Shown: positions 43,844 through 52,953 of the stretch, piece after piece
Numbering within the stretch: the stretch's first letter is position 1
How the letters are laid out: every line of letters starts with the position of its first letter
NCBI GenBank assembly: GCA_965199335.1
Contig: CBDAQZ010000002.1
Span: forward strand, 1 to 64,000
Source of the DNA: CBDAQV01 sp965199335
Lineage (GTDB): Bacteria > Pseudomonadota > Alphaproteobacteria > CALMVH01
DNA length: 64,000 nucleotides
Direction: 5' to 3'
Made by a program: the position numbers and the translations under genes
Notes under the pieces: model-generated
Databases searched by the model: none
What the model was told of the DNA's origin: nothing
The model's input: the letters and a program-made list of their open reading frames with translations, nothing else

Positions 43844-44794
43844 TTGGGTTTTCCGTTTCAACGTCAGCAGGGCACCAATGCCGTGGTAGCGATAGGGCCG
43901 GGCCTCGGGTTTATTGCCAATCATATTGCGCGTGTCAAGCCGACCTGGGACCAGAGTGGCCACAGTATACAGATATTGGCGACCGACGAGACGCAGGGAG
44001 ATAAGTCCGAGGTCCTGATTCAGGCCATGGGCAACCAGCCGGACAATACGGTCCTAGTCCTCAACGCACATAAGTTCGGTCCGGAACCGGACCATTTCGT
44101 AAAGCTCGGCATGCCCGGCGAGGCACCCTGGAAATTTCCAGCGCTGCGTTTGCTGGAGCGTATTTCCGAAGCGCGCGACGGCCGGTCCTTCGATTGCCTG
44201 TTCAACACCTGCGCAGCGGGCGAATTGCACGATCGGGTTCATGACATATTGCCAAAGGGCAGCCTGTTCATCACTCTTTCCAAAGGCGATGAGCGAACGT
44301 TTCAATATGAGGTCGGCGCCATGCTGCGTACCTCGGCGCAAAGTCCGCTTACCCGTGACTCGTTCTCGGCAGATCGCCTGCTGCTTTCCTATCTGGCCGT
44401 CGCCGACAAGCGCTGGTGGGCGACGGGCCCTGCGGAGCCGCAGATAACCATCGTCGGAACGGATTTCGATGCCGGAAAGCTGACCGCGTCGGTGCTTGGC
44501 ACGCCCTTGACGCCGCAACAGAAAATGACCGTGCAAAGCCTGCTGGGCCAGACGCTCGACCAGAGCAAGCCGCTGCAATTCCTGCCGGCGTTGCTGGCTG
44601 CGATGGAGGCCGGCCATACCGATGTGCAGATGATAGGCGAAAACGGCGTTCGCCATGCAGGGCCGCAAGCCTTGGCAGTCGCCTTGGCGGCCCAATACGA
44701 TCTGGCGGCCGCCGTGCCTGTGGCAAACCCCCTGGCGGATACGATCGGGATCAAGCCGAGGCAGGCGGCGGATGGTTCGACCAATTCACTATAA
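43844..44794 (+). CDS. Orphan with caspase-like (clan CD) His/Cys pair
   Basis: 316 aa from a TTG start supported by GAGG 8 nt upstream. No standard domain is recognised. A strand NTVLVLNAHKFG places His76 as in clan CD peptidases (hydrophobic strand, then H), and CLFNTCAAGEL places Cys123 after a second strand; the 47-residue spacing and the helix that follows (HDRVHDILPKGSLFITLSKG) resemble caspase/CHAT/C80 folds. Family knowledge: such pairs form the catalytic dyad. Inferred: a possible cysteine peptidase or self-processing effector. The fit is motif-level and could be chance. No signal peptide or membrane segment. Confidence 0.6.
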   Translation: MGFPFQRQQGTNAVVAIGPGLGFIANHIARVKPTWDQSGHSIQILATDETQGDKSEVLIQAMGNQPDNTVLVLNAHKFGPEPDHFVKLGMPGEAPWKFPALRLLERISEARDGRSFDCLFNTCAAGELHDRVHDILPKGSLFITLSKGDERTFQYEVGAMLRTSAQSPLTRDSFSADRLLLSYLAVADKRWWATGPAEPQITIVGTDFDAGKLTASVLGTPLTPQQKMTVQSLLGQTLDQSKPLQFLPALLAAMEAGHTDVQMIGENGVRHAGPQALAVALAAQYDLAAAVPVANPLADTIGIKPRQAADGSTNSL

Positions 44795-44808
44795 GGCAAT
44801 GAGGTAGA

Positions 44809-45594
44809 ATGGATTTGCGTCGGCCAATACAGATTCTTTGCCTCGCTCTGGTGAGCGCTCCCGGTCTACACGAGTTGAACGCCAGTCCCACCGATGTCAC
44901 GTCGCCGCACCGCATGACGGCCCCGGCACGAATGGTGAGTGTTTCGCGCCCGGAAGTGGATGGCGACAGCTTGGAGATGACCGCCAATACGATGACTGGG
45001 ATATTCTTCTCGCCCGGTCCGCTCGGCGTTTATCTTGGCAAGGCTTACGTCAGCAAAGTGCGCGATGCCGCGCGCTACCCAATCGCCTGCGAGGACCAGC
45101 TTCAATCATTGCTGATGCACGATGCCCTGAGCCTGCCGATCATTGATGGCCAAGGCAGGGTGCTGGCAGAGTTCAACGAAAACGACCGGCTCGAAGTGCG
45201 CGACAAGAAAGGCTTCGAGGCAGGCAATCTGTGCCGGAGAGGAAAGAACGAAACCTCTCCGCAATCGCTTCTGACCGCGAACGGCTTCGTTACGATCATC
45301 GACGAGATGCTGAAAGTCGAGAATCCGCAATTCGATGATCTCGCCGACAAGGCGTTCTTCGCCTATGCCGGCAGCGACATCATGGAAAAGGCGGCCAGCA
45401 TGCCGGGCTGCAGGCAGGATTTGGTTGAAGCGGTCAACGACGAAGCCGACATCTACCGCCAGAAAGACCAGCGCACACCCGCTGAACTGAACGAGGCCCG
45501 CCAGCGCGTCATCAAGGGGCTGGCGGAAAAGGCATTCGTCCAGAATGGCGAATGCCGCATTCGCTATAATGCGGGAACGCAACCGGCGCCGTAG
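44809..45594 (+). CDS. Uncharacterised, probably exported protein
   Basis: 261 aa with a TGAGG Shine-Dalgarno. A plausible signal peptide is MDLRRPIQILCLALVSAPGL. The mature part has Cys in YPIACEDQL, AGNLCRRGK, MPGCRQDL and GECRIRY, which could form two disulfides in an oxidising compartment. No homologous domain was recognised. It follows the caspase-like gene by 14 bp and is likely cotranscribed. It ends 4 bp from the convergent helicase gene. Confidence 0.65.
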   Translation: MDLRRPIQILCLALVSAPGLHELNASPTDVTSPHRMTAPARMVSVSRPEVDGDSLEMTANTMTGIFFSPGPLGVYLGKAYVSKVRDAARYPIACEDQLQSLLMHDALSLPIIDGQGRVLAEFNENDRLEVRDKKGFEAGNLCRRGKNETSPQSLLTANGFVTIIDEMLKVENPQFDDLADKAFFAYAGSDIMEKAASMPGCRQDLVEAVNDEADIYRQKDQRTPAELNEARQRVIKGLAEKAFVQNGECRIRYNAGTQPAP

Positions 45595-45598
45595 CGAT

Positions 45599-48049
45599 TT
45601 ATTCCTCCGTCGCCTCCCGGATCAAGTCCTCCTCCGCCTCGCCCAGCAGGTCGTCGGCGCGGTTGCCGTAGACCGGTTCGCGGCCGATGGTCAGCATGAC
45701 CGGTACCGCCAGCGGTGAGACGCGTTTCAGCTTGCGGTGCGTGATGCGGCCCTTGACGCGCGCCAGCATGTCGGACAGGCGGCGGATGTCGGTCAGGCCG
45801 CGCGCGGCGTCGGCTCTGGTGGCGCGCAGCAGGATGTGGCCCGGTTCGTGCTGGCGCAGCACGTCGTAGATCAGGTCCGAATTCACCGTCACCTGCCGCC
45901 CGCTCTTGCGCTCCTGTCCCGGATAGTTGCGTTCGATCAGGCCGGCGATGATGGCGACGTTGCGGAAGGTGCGCTTCAGCAGGCTGGATTCCGCCATCCA
46001 GTCCTCCAAGTCGTCGCCCAGCATGTCCTGGCTGAACAGCGCGTCCATGTTCTCGACCGGCTTCAACCCCCAGACCGCGACGACATAGTCGGTGGCGACG
46101 AAGCCCAGCGGCTTCAGCCCGACGCGCTCCATGCGCCGCGTCAGCAGCATGCCCAGCGTCTGGTGTGCGTTGCGGCCTTCGAAGCAATAGGCAACCAGGT
46201 AATGCCGTTCGCCACGCGGAAACGTCTCCACCAGCAGCCCGTGCGGGTCGGGCATCTCCGATTTCCAGTTCTGCAGCCGTAGCCATTCCTGAACCTGCTC
46301 CGGCAGGCTCGCCCATTTGGTGCTGTCGGCCAGTATGCCGCGCACGCGGTCGGCCAGCATGGTGGTCAGCGGCATGCGACCGCCGGCATAGGCGGGCACT
46401 TTCGGATCGCTGCCCTCGGCCTTGACCACGGTGATCGTCATGCCGGTCATGCCGATGAATTTCAGCACGTGGCCGCCGAATACGAACGTATCGCCGGGCA
46501 CCAGCCACTGCACAAAATACTCCTCGATCTCGCCCAGCACCGGGCCGCGGTTGATACGCACCTTCAGCGTCGCTGCCTCGACGATGGTGCCGATGTTCAG
46601 CCGGTATTGCCGCGCCAGCCTGGGATCGGCCAGCCGGTAACTGCCGTCATCCTGCAGCGTCAGCCGCCGGAAGCGTTCGTAGTTGCCCAGCGCGTAGCCA
46701 CCGGTGGCTACGAACCTGACGACATCGTCGAAATCGCGCCGCTCGAGCTCGGCATAGGGTGCGGCCCGTATTACCTCTTCGTACAGATCGTCGGGCTGGA
46801 ACGGCGCGTGGCAGGCGACCCCCAGCACGTGCTGGGCCAGCACGTCCAGCGCGCCGGGATAGATCGGCTGGCCGTCAAGCGTATCCTCCGCGATGGCGTC
46901 GCGCGCCGCCTGGCATTCCAGGTATTCGAAGCGGTTGCCCGGCACCAGCAGCGCGCGGCTGGGCTCGTCGAAGCGGTGGTTGGAGCGGCCGATGCGCTGC
47001 ATCAGGCGCGAGGCGCCCTTGGGCGCGCCGACCTGCAGCACCAGATCGACATCGCCCCAGTCGATGCCGAGGTCGAGGGAGGAAGTGGCGACGACGGCCT
47101 TCAACTCGCCCGCCGCCATCGCGGCCTCCACCTTGCGCCGCTGCTCGGTCGCCAGCGAACCATGATGCAGGCCGATGGGCAGGTTGTCGACATTGGCCCG
47201 CCACAGCTCCTGGAAGATCAGCTCGGCCTGGGCGCGGGTGTTGACGAAGATGATCGCCATCTTCGCCGCCTTGATGTCGTGATAGGCCTCGGCCATCGCG
47301 TGGATCGCCATGTGGCCCATCCACGGCATGCGCCCCTTGGTCGCATGCACGTCGATGCGCGGCTTGGGGCCGGGTGGGCCGAGTATGGTTTCGACCCGTG
47401 GATCGTCGGGGTCGGCAGAGCGCGACAGGTAGGCGCGCAGCGGGGCGGCGTCGGCGACCGTCGCCGACAATCCGACGCGGCGTGAACTGGGCGCGAATGC
47501 GGCCAGGCGCGACAGGGATAGCGCCAGCATGTCGCCGCGCTTGGTGCCCATCAGCACGTGCAGCTCGTCGAGGATGATGGTGCTCAGGCCACCGAATATC
47601 TCCGCCGCGTCGGGATGGGACAGCATCAGCGCCAGGCTTTCGGGCGTCGTCATCAGGATATTGGGCGGCTTGAGCCGCTGCCGCGCCCTTTTCGCCTGCG
47701 GCGTATCGCCGGTGCGGGTTTCGGCGGCGATCGGCAGCCGCATCTCCGCCAGCGGCTTTTCCAGGTTGCGGTGGATGTCGACCGCCAGCGCCTTGAGCGG
47801 CGAAATATACAGCGTATGCAGCCCCTCGCGCGGGCGCTGGCTCAGTGCGATCAGGCTGGGCAGGAATCCGGCCAGCGTCTTGCCGCCGCCCGTCGGCGCG
47901 ATCAAAAGCGCCGAATTCCCGGCTTGTGCCGCCACGACCATCTGCAATTGATGGCTGTGCGGCAGCCAGCCGTGACTCTCGAACCAGGCAAGAAAATTGT
48001 CCGGCAGCACCGGGATCGCTGGAATCTTGGTAAATTGTGAACTATCCAT
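45599..48049 (-). CDS. Ligase-associated Lhr-type DEXH-box helicase
   Basis: 816 aa. Motif I APTGGGKTLAGFLPSLIALS, motif II ILDELHVLMGTKRG (DELH), motif III GLSATVAD, motifs IV-VI in IIFVNTRAQAELIFQELWRA, TSSLDLGIDWGDVDLVLQVG and RLMQRIGRSNHR. The C-terminal ~400 residues are the Lhr winged-helix/beta region. It matches the DEXH helicase that co-occurs with an ATP-dependent ligase and an MBL exonuclease in a DNA-damage module. TATTGC at -12 to -7 precedes its ATG without a Shine-Dalgarno. Confidence 0.9.
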   Translation of the reverse strand: MDSSQFTKIPAIPVLPDNFLAWFESHGWLPHSHQLQMVVAAQAGNSALLIAPTGGGKTLAGFLPSLIALSQRPREGLHTLYISPLKALAVDIHRNLEKPLAEMRLPIAAETRTGDTPQAKRARQRLKPPNILMTTPESLALMLSHPDAAEIFGGLSTIILDELHVLMGTKRGDMLALSLSRLAAFAPSSRRVGLSATVADAAPLRAYLSRSADPDDPRVETILGPPGPKPRIDVHATKGRMPWMGHMAIHAMAEAYHDIKAAKMAIIFVNTRAQAELIFQELWRANVDNLPIGLHHGSLATEQRRKVEAAMAAGELKAVVATSSLDLGIDWGDVDLVLQVGAPKGASRLMQRIGRSNHRFDEPSRALLVPGNRFEYLECQAARDAIAEDTLDGQPIYPGALDVLAQHVLGVACHAPFQPDDLYEEVIRAAPYAELERRDFDDVVRFVATGGYALGNYERFRRLTLQDDGSYRLADPRLARQYRLNIGTIVEAATLKVRINRGPVLGEIEEYFVQWLVPGDTFVFGGHVLKFIGMTGMTITVVKAEGSDPKVPAYAGGRMPLTTMLADRVRGILADSTKWASLPEQVQEWLRLQNWKSEMPDPHGLLVETFPRGERHYLVAYCFEGRNAHQTLGMLLTRRMERVGLKPLGFVATDYVVAVWGLKPVENMDALFSQDMLGDDLEDWMAESSLLKRTFRNVAIIAGLIERNYPGQERKSGRQVTVNSDLIYDVLRQHEPGHILLRATRADAARGLTDIRRLSDMLARVKGRITHRKLKRVSPLAVPVMLTIGREPVYGNRADDLLGEAEEDLIREATEE

Positions 48050-48060
48050 CGTGCAGCAAT

Positions 48061-48918
48061 ATGGCCTCTATCGATGGAAAAGCGGAGAGCAACTTGGCCA
48101 AGAAAAACGACCTGGACGAATTCGATAGCTCTTTCGAGGCCGTCGAGGCCCGCGATCTGGACAGTCCGATAGGGCTGCTTTCGGCCCTGCCGGAGGAGGA
48201 AGCGGCCTTTGCGTCCGTGTTCCAGGAGATCGAAACCGGGGAACGCGGAGGCTTCACCGTTCGTCACGGCTCGATCGACAACAAGCCGGTGGTGCTGTTG
48301 CGCTGCGGCCTGGGCAAGGTCAACGCCGCGTTGGCGACCATGATGCTGTTCCAGGATTTCTATTGCCGCGCCGTCATCATGGCCGGCGTGGCGGGTTCGC
48401 TGGATCCTGCCATCCAGATCGGCGACGTGGTGGTGGCCGACAAGGTGGTGCAACACGATTACGGCGCGATCATCGACGGCCGGATCAAGGCATTCCAGCC
48501 TGGCAGCATGCCGCTGCCCGGCGGCGAGGGACCGCTGGGCTACACGCCGCCGCAGGAGATGCTGGACCTGCTGAAGCGCGGCATCCGCGGCATCGACCTG
48601 CAACCGCTTTCGCGCGACCTGACCGGCGGCGAATACCGCCTGCCGAAAGTGTGCATGGGAACGGTCGTGACCGGCGACACCTTCGTGAACTGTGCCCGCA
48701 CCCGCGACCGCCTGGCGCATGAATTCGGCGCGGTGGCGGTGGAGATGGAGGGCGGCGCCGTGGCGCAGGTCGCAAGACATTTCGAAAAGCCCTGGGTCAT
48801 CGTGCGCGGAATGAGCGACCTGGCGGGATCGGCCAGCCACGTCAATTTCCCGGCTTTCGCCAAGGATGTATCGCTTTCGGTCGCGGCTGTGGTGAAGCGG
48901 CTGGTCGGCGTGATTTAA
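48061..48918 (+). CDS. MTA/SAH nucleosidase-like phosphorylase superfamily protein
   Basis: 285 aa from ATG 48061. A TTG at 48094 has a much better Shine-Dalgarno (GGAGAG) and may be the true start. Nucleosidase features: IGLLSALPEEEAAFASVF, LRCGLGKVNAALATMM, GVAGSLDPAIQIGDVVVADK, TVVTGDTFV and the purine/ribose Glu pair in AVAVEMEGGAVAQVARHF with Asp in RGMSDLAG. The Mtn class hydrolyses methylthioadenosine and S-adenosylhomocysteine. The exact substrate is not fixed. It lies between helicase and exonuclease. Confidence 0.85.
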   Translation: MASIDGKAESNLAKKNDLDEFDSSFEAVEARDLDSPIGLLSALPEEEAAFASVFQEIETGERGGFTVRHGSIDNKPVVLLRCGLGKVNAALATMMLFQDFYCRAVIMAGVAGSLDPAIQIGDVVVADKVVQHDYGAIIDGRIKAFQPGSMPLPGGEGPLGYTPPQEMLDLLKRGIRGIDLQPLSRDLTGGEYRLPKVCMGTVVTGDTFVNCARTRDRLAHEFGAVAVEMEGGAVAQVARHFEKPWVIVRGMSDLAGSASHVNFPAFAKDVSLSVAAVVKRLVGVI

Positions 48919-48929
48919 TCCAATTCTCT

Positions 48930-48998
48930 GTCATTCCAGTCTTGAGCCAGGATCTTTTACAGTAGCGGACGAAGATCCCGGCTCAAGGCCGGAATGAC
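48930..48998. repeat. GTCATTCC-type palindromic repeat
   Basis: GTCATTCC (48930-48937) and GGAATGAC (48991-48998) close an imperfect palindrome whose inner arms CTTGAGCC-A-GGATCTT and AAGATCC-CG-GCTCAAG also pair. It lies after the nucleosidase gene and is related to the elements at 40996 and 51699. Confidence 0.8.
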
Positions 48999-49020
48999 AT
49001 AATAAGGGCGGCGATGCTGA

Positions 49021-49048
49021 TTGATGCCGTTCCCATTAATCCCATATC
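49021..49048 (+). promoter_or_regulatory. Predicted leaderless promoter of the exonuclease gene
   Basis: TTGATG (49021-49026), 16-bp spacer and CATATC (49043-49048); the -10 ends 6 bp before the ATG at 49055. No Shine-Dalgarno. Confidence 0.55.
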
Positions 49049-49054
49049 TACCTC

Positions 49055-50101
49055 ATGCAACACCCCGACACCTGGATCAAGGTCACGCCCAAGGGCCTGT
49101 ATGTCGAGCCGGGGGATTTCTACGTCGATCCCACGCGCCCCGTGCCAAAGGCGCTGATCACCCACGGCCATGCCGATCATGCCCGCTATGGCAACGAGGC
49201 CGTGCTGGCGACGTCCGAAACCCTGGGCATCATGAAGGCGCGCTACGGGGCGCGTGCAGGGGATAGCCTGCAGATCGCGGCGTATGGCGAGACGCACAAG
49301 GTCGGCGACGTGACGGTCACTTTCTATCCCGCCGGTCATGTGCTGGGCAGCGCGCAGATATTGATGGAATACGGCGGCGCGCGGATCGTCGCGTCGGGCG
49401 ATTACAAGCGCGGCGCGGACCCGACCTGCCTGCCGTTCGAGCCGGTGAAATGCGACGTGTTCATTACCGAGGCGACCTTCGCCCTGCCGGTCTTCGTCCA
49501 CCCCCCGGTCGCGGCGGAGGTCGAGAAGCTACTGGCCTCGCTGCGTACCTTTCCCGAGCGCGCACATCTGGTCGGCGCGTACTCCCTGGGCAAGTGCCAG
49601 CGCGTGATGGCGTTGCTGCGCCAGGCGGGCTGGGAACAGCCGATCTACCTGCACGGCGCGATGGTCTCCCTGGTCGAGCTTTACGAACAGCTGGGCGTGC
49701 CGCTAGGGCCGTGGCAACGCGTGTCGGAGGTCAAGGACAAGAAGCAGCTTCAGGGCCAGATCGTGATGTGCCCCCCCTCCGCGCTCAACGATCGCTGGTC
49801 GCGCCGCCTGCCCGATCCCGTCACCGGCATGGCGTCGGGCTGGATGCGCATCCGCCAGCGCGCCCGGCAGCGCGGGGCCGAACTGCCCCTGGTCATCTCC
49901 GACCATGCCGACTGGCCGGAATTGCTGCAAACCATCGACGAAGTCGGCGCCCCCGAGATATGGATCACGCATGGCCGCGAGGAAGCCCTGATGCATGCCG
50001 TCACCGCCAAGGGCTATCGCGCCCGGGCTTTGGCATTGATCGGCTATGACGAGGAAGGGGCGGAGATAGCGATCGAGGATGCCGTAAAGGAAACGGCATG
50101 A
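49055..50101 (+). CDS. Ligase-associated DNA-damage exonuclease (MBL fold)
   Basis: 348 aa. Metallo-beta-lactamase metal motif LITHGHADHARYGNEA (HxHxDH), GHVLGSAQILMEYGGARIV, SGDYKRG and DVFITEATFALP, then beta-CASP-like SYSLGKCQRVMALL and a C-terminal ISDHADWPELLQTI, ITHGREEAL. This family of putative exonucleases is found with the DEXH helicase and ligase in a repair cassette. It overlaps the ligase by ATGA. Confidence 0.92.
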   Translation: MQHPDTWIKVTPKGLYVEPGDFYVDPTRPVPKALITHGHADHARYGNEAVLATSETLGIMKARYGARAGDSLQIAAYGETHKVGDVTVTFYPAGHVLGSAQILMEYGGARIVASGDYKRGADPTCLPFEPVKCDVFITEATFALPVFVHPPVAAEVEKLLASLRTFPERAHLVGAYSLGKCQRVMALLRQAGWEQPIYLHGAMVSLVELYEQLGVPLGPWQRVSEVKDKKQLQGQIVMCPPSALNDRWSRRLPDPVTGMASGWMRIRQRARQRGAELPLVISDHADWPELLQTIDEVGAPEIWITHGREEALMHAVTAKGYRARALALIGYDEEGAEIAIEDAVKETA

Positions 50102-51699
50102 TCCGTTTCTCCCGCCTGATCGACGCGCTGGTCTTCACGCCGTCGCGCAACGGCAAGCTGCGTTTGATCGAGGAGTACTTGGCCAACACCCACGATCCCG
50201 AGCGCGGCTGGGTGATGGCGGCGTTGACCGGCACGCTCGACCTCCCGACGGCCAAGCCGGCATTGATCCGGCAACTGATCCTGGAGCGTACCGATCCGGT
50301 GCTGTTCGACTGGTCCTACGACTATGTCGGCGACCTGGCGGAAACCATGTCCCTGCTGTGGCCGGGCGCTTCGGGCGCGAATGCGATCCCGCCGTCGGTC
50401 ACCGACATCGTCATGGGACTGGACGGCGCCAAGAAGACCGAGGTGCCGGCGCTGATCACCGCCTGGCTGGACATCTGCACGCCCGACCAGCGCTACGCCC
50501 TGCTGAAACTGATAACCGGAAGCCTGCGCATCGGCATCTCTGCCCGTCTCGCCAAGACGGCGCTGGCGAATTGGTCCGGCAGGGAACTGGACGATATCGA
50601 GGAGCTGTGGCACGCGCTGGAGCCACCCTATACGCCGCTGTTCGCCTGGATCGACGGCGTCGGCGAGAAGCCTGACACGGCGGCCTGCGCCACGTTCCGG
50701 CCGTTGATGCTGGCGCATCCGCTGGAAGACCAGGATATCCGCCAGCTGAACGCCGCCGACTATCGCGCCGAATGGAAATGGGACGGCATCCGCGTCCAGC
50801 TAGCCGCCTGCAACGGCCAGCGCCGCATGTTCTCCCGCACCGGGGAGGAGATCAGCAAGGCTTTCCCGGAAATCATCGAGGTAATGGACTTCGAAGGCGT
50901 GCTGGACGGTGAGTTGCTGGTGCTGAGGACCGACGACTCTGGCGAACGCGTCGTCGCGCCGTTCAACGACCTGCAGCAACGCCTCAACCGCAAGGTGGTG
51001 GCGCTGAAGACGGCGCACCAATACCCGGCGCATGTGCGGCTGTACGACATATTGATCGATGGCGAGGAGGATTTGCGCCCGCTGTCGTTCGAACAGCGTC
51101 GGGCAAAGCTCGATGGCTGGTTCGCGCGCACGCAGCCGAAGCTCATGGACCTGTCGCCGCTGATCCCGTTCGACTCGTGGGACGGGCTGGGCCAGCTGCG
51201 CGCCGACGCCCGCGCCAACGGCATCGAGGGGCTGATGCTGAAACGAGCCGACAGCATCTACGTGCCGGGGCGTCCGAAAGGCCCGTGGTGGAAATGGAAA
51301 CGCGACGCCCTGACGCTGGATTGCGTGATGATGTATGCCCAGCGCGGCCATGGTAAACGCTCGTCCTACTACTCGGACTACACATTCGGCGCGTGGCGCA
51401 TCGATGGTGATGGCTTGGTCGACCTGGTGCCGGTCGGCAAGGCCTATTCCGGCTTCACCGACGAGGAATTGTTGTTGCTGGACAAATGGGTGCGCAACCA
51501 TGTCGTCGACCGCTTCGGCCCCGTGTTGCAGGTCGAACCGGGCTTGGTCCTGGAAGTGGCATTCGATTCGGTCCACCGCTCGAACCGGCACAAATCCGGC
51601 GTCGCCATGCGCTTCCCCCGCGTCAGCCGCATCCGCTGGGACAAGCCGGCCAGCGAGGCGGATTACCTGACGACGGTGGAGAAGCTGATCGTTGGATAA
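50098..51699 (+). CDS. Ligase-associated ATP-dependent DNA ligase
   Basis: 533 aa. N-terminal DNA-binding domain ~1-200. The adenylated Lys is in RAEWKWDGIRVQLAA (KxDG), followed by EVMDFEGVLDGELLVL and the C-terminal OB fold (RHKSGVAMRFPRVSRIRWDK). Family knowledge: such bacterial ATP-dependent ligases (LigC-like group) act in repair, not replication. Together with the helicase and exonuclease this gives three members of the cassette; the metallophosphoesterase member often present is not in this window. Confidence 0.94.
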   Translation: MIRFSRLIDALVFTPSRNGKLRLIEEYLANTHDPERGWVMAALTGTLDLPTAKPALIRQLILERTDPVLFDWSYDYVGDLAETMSLLWPGASGANAIPPSVTDIVMGLDGAKKTEVPALITAWLDICTPDQRYALLKLITGSLRIGISARLAKTALANWSGRELDDIEELWHALEPPYTPLFAWIDGVGEKPDTAACATFRPLMLAHPLEDQDIRQLNAADYRAEWKWDGIRVQLAACNGQRRMFSRTGEEISKAFPEIIEVMDFEGVLDGELLVLRTDDSGERVVAPFNDLQQRLNRKVVALKTAHQYPAHVRLYDILIDGEEDLRPLSFEQRRAKLDGWFARTQPKLMDLSPLIPFDSWDGLGQLRADARANGIEGLMLKRADSIYVPGRPKGPWWKWKRDALTLDCVMMYAQRGHGKRSSYYSDYTFGAWRIDGDGLVDLVPVGKAYSGFTDEELLLLDKWVRNHVVDRFGPVLQVEPGLVLEVAFDSVHRSNRHKSGVAMRFPRVSRIRWDKPASEADYLTTVEKLIVG

Positions 51700-51829
51700 T
51701 CGTCATTGCGACATGTGCGAAGCGCACACGCAATCCATCGTCTGCGGATGCATCGCATTGATTCCGGCGCTGCGCACCGTAATGACGATCGGATAACTTC
51801 CATAAAAAGATCCCGGCTTTCGCCGGGAT
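51699..51829. repeat. Palindromic intergenic repeat after the ligase gene
   Basis: ATCGTCATT (51699-51707) and AATGACGAT (51781-51789) are inverted ends of a GTCATT-type element with inner GTGCG/CGCAC palindromes. A separate 8-bp hairpin ATCCCGGC/GCCGGGAT (51810-51829) follows and may terminate transcription in either direction. Confidence 0.75.
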
Positions 51830-51844
51830 AACGAGTCCAGGTGT

Positions 51845-52228
51845 TTAAGAAGCCAAATAACTTACCCGTTGCGCCAGATCGGGCGCCAGGACGACCAGGG
51901 CCGAATAGAGGCGGGCGTTGTGCACGATGCTCATCGCGAAATTGGTACGCGCGGCCATTGCTTCGGAGGCGCCTTCGCCGAATTCGAAATCCTCGTGCTC
52001 GAGGTCCAGCAGCTTAAGCATCTCGGCGCGCACGGCCGGGGAGTCGTTCAGGATGTCGGCAGTTTCCGGCATCACGCAGACGGACCAGGCAGCGACTTCC
52101 ACGGCGCGCTTGGCCGTGGCCCGTTCCAGTTCCGATGAAGTCATGTCGTCGTAGGCCATTTTCTTGCTGACAAACCTTACGATCGGTTCGGCGGCTTTCA
52201 ATGTCTGTGTGTTGGCTTCTGCCTGCAT
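51845..52228 (-). CDS. Uncharacterised conserved-looking soluble protein
   Basis: 127 aa with a strong GGGAG Shine-Dalgarno. Mainly helical: MAYDDMTSSELERATAKRAV, ADILNDSPAVRAEMLKLLDL, SEAMAARTNFAMSIVHNARL. It has no membrane segment or signal. Not recognised. Single gene between the ligase module and bioD, convergent with the ligase. Confidence 0.7.
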   Translation of the reverse strand: MQAEANTQTLKAAEPIVRFVSKKMAYDDMTSSELERATAKRAVEVAAWSVCVMPETADILNDSPAVRAEMLKLLDLEHEDFEFGEGASEAMAARTNFAMSIVHNARLYSALVVLAPDLAQRVSYLAS

Positions 52229-52289
52229 AGTACTTTCTCCCTTGTCCCCATACGCACTCTACGGGGGCAGGTAAGAAAGCGCGGTTAAT

Positions 52290-52953
52290 TCACATAGTTA
52301 AAAGTTTGAATACGGCGTCCACTTCGGCAAGGGACGGATTGCGTTTCAGCGTTACCACCGGCGCCGACGTGAAGCGTTGGATCGTTGCCGCCGTTTCCTC
52401 TATTGCAACCGGCGATACCTCGGATTCATTTATCACGACCGCCCTTACCGGAAGCTTTCCAAGCGCCCTTCAGGGCGGTCAGCGTGTGGCTTATCGTGCC
52501 AAGATAGGAGCCCACGACCAGAACGGACGGGATGTTCAGGGCGGCGATCCAGTCGAGGATCGTATGGGTTTCGTCAAGCGGTACCATGACGCCACCGACG
52601 CCTTCGATCAGGACGGTTTCTTCCGGGCCAGCGATAACGTCGTGGCACCATTCGGTTACCTTATGGAAATCAATGGTTTTTCCTTCGCGTACCGCCGCCA
52701 TGTCCGGAGACAAGGGCGCGGCGAAACGCCAGGGGGAAATGAGTTCGATGTTTTCCGGCGTAGCGGGCAGGGATAGTGCCTCCAGAAGGAGTGCCGTATC
52801 GCTTTCGGCGAAATCCTCCGCCGTATAGCCGCTGATGATCGGTTTTACGGCGCTGATACCATGGCCTTTTTTGCGGCCATGTCTTGCCAGCGCCGCGGTC
52901 AGAAACGTTTTTCCGATACCCGTACCGCTGGAGGTAATAAACAGGCGACTCAT
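52290..52953 (-). pseudogene. bioD: Dethiobiotin synthetase, frameshifted near the C-terminus
   Basis: The start at 52953 overlaps the bioF stop by ATGA. N-terminus MSRLFITSSGTGIGKTFLTA (P-loop), LIEGVGGVMVPLDETHTILD and VVGSYLGTISHTLTAL are BioD. The uninterrupted frame stops early at 52426. Removing one base from the GGG (minus strand; 52466-52468 on plus) continues as LPVRAVVINESEVSPVAIEE ... SAPVVTLKRNPSLAEVDAVF and ends at 52290, giving 220 aa, the usual BioD length. BioD makes dethiobiotin from DAPA, CO2 and ATP. The early stop removes the base-binding C-terminal part, so the gene as written should be impaired. Confidence 0.85.

Noticed and set aside
46469..47485. 338-aa plus-strand frame inside the Lhr-type helicase gene
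   Set aside because: The helicase frame carries all expected motifs; this antisense frame has none.
52306..52776. Plus-strand frame antisense to bioD
   Set aside because: The minus strand encodes the two parts of BioD; the antisense translation has no domain.
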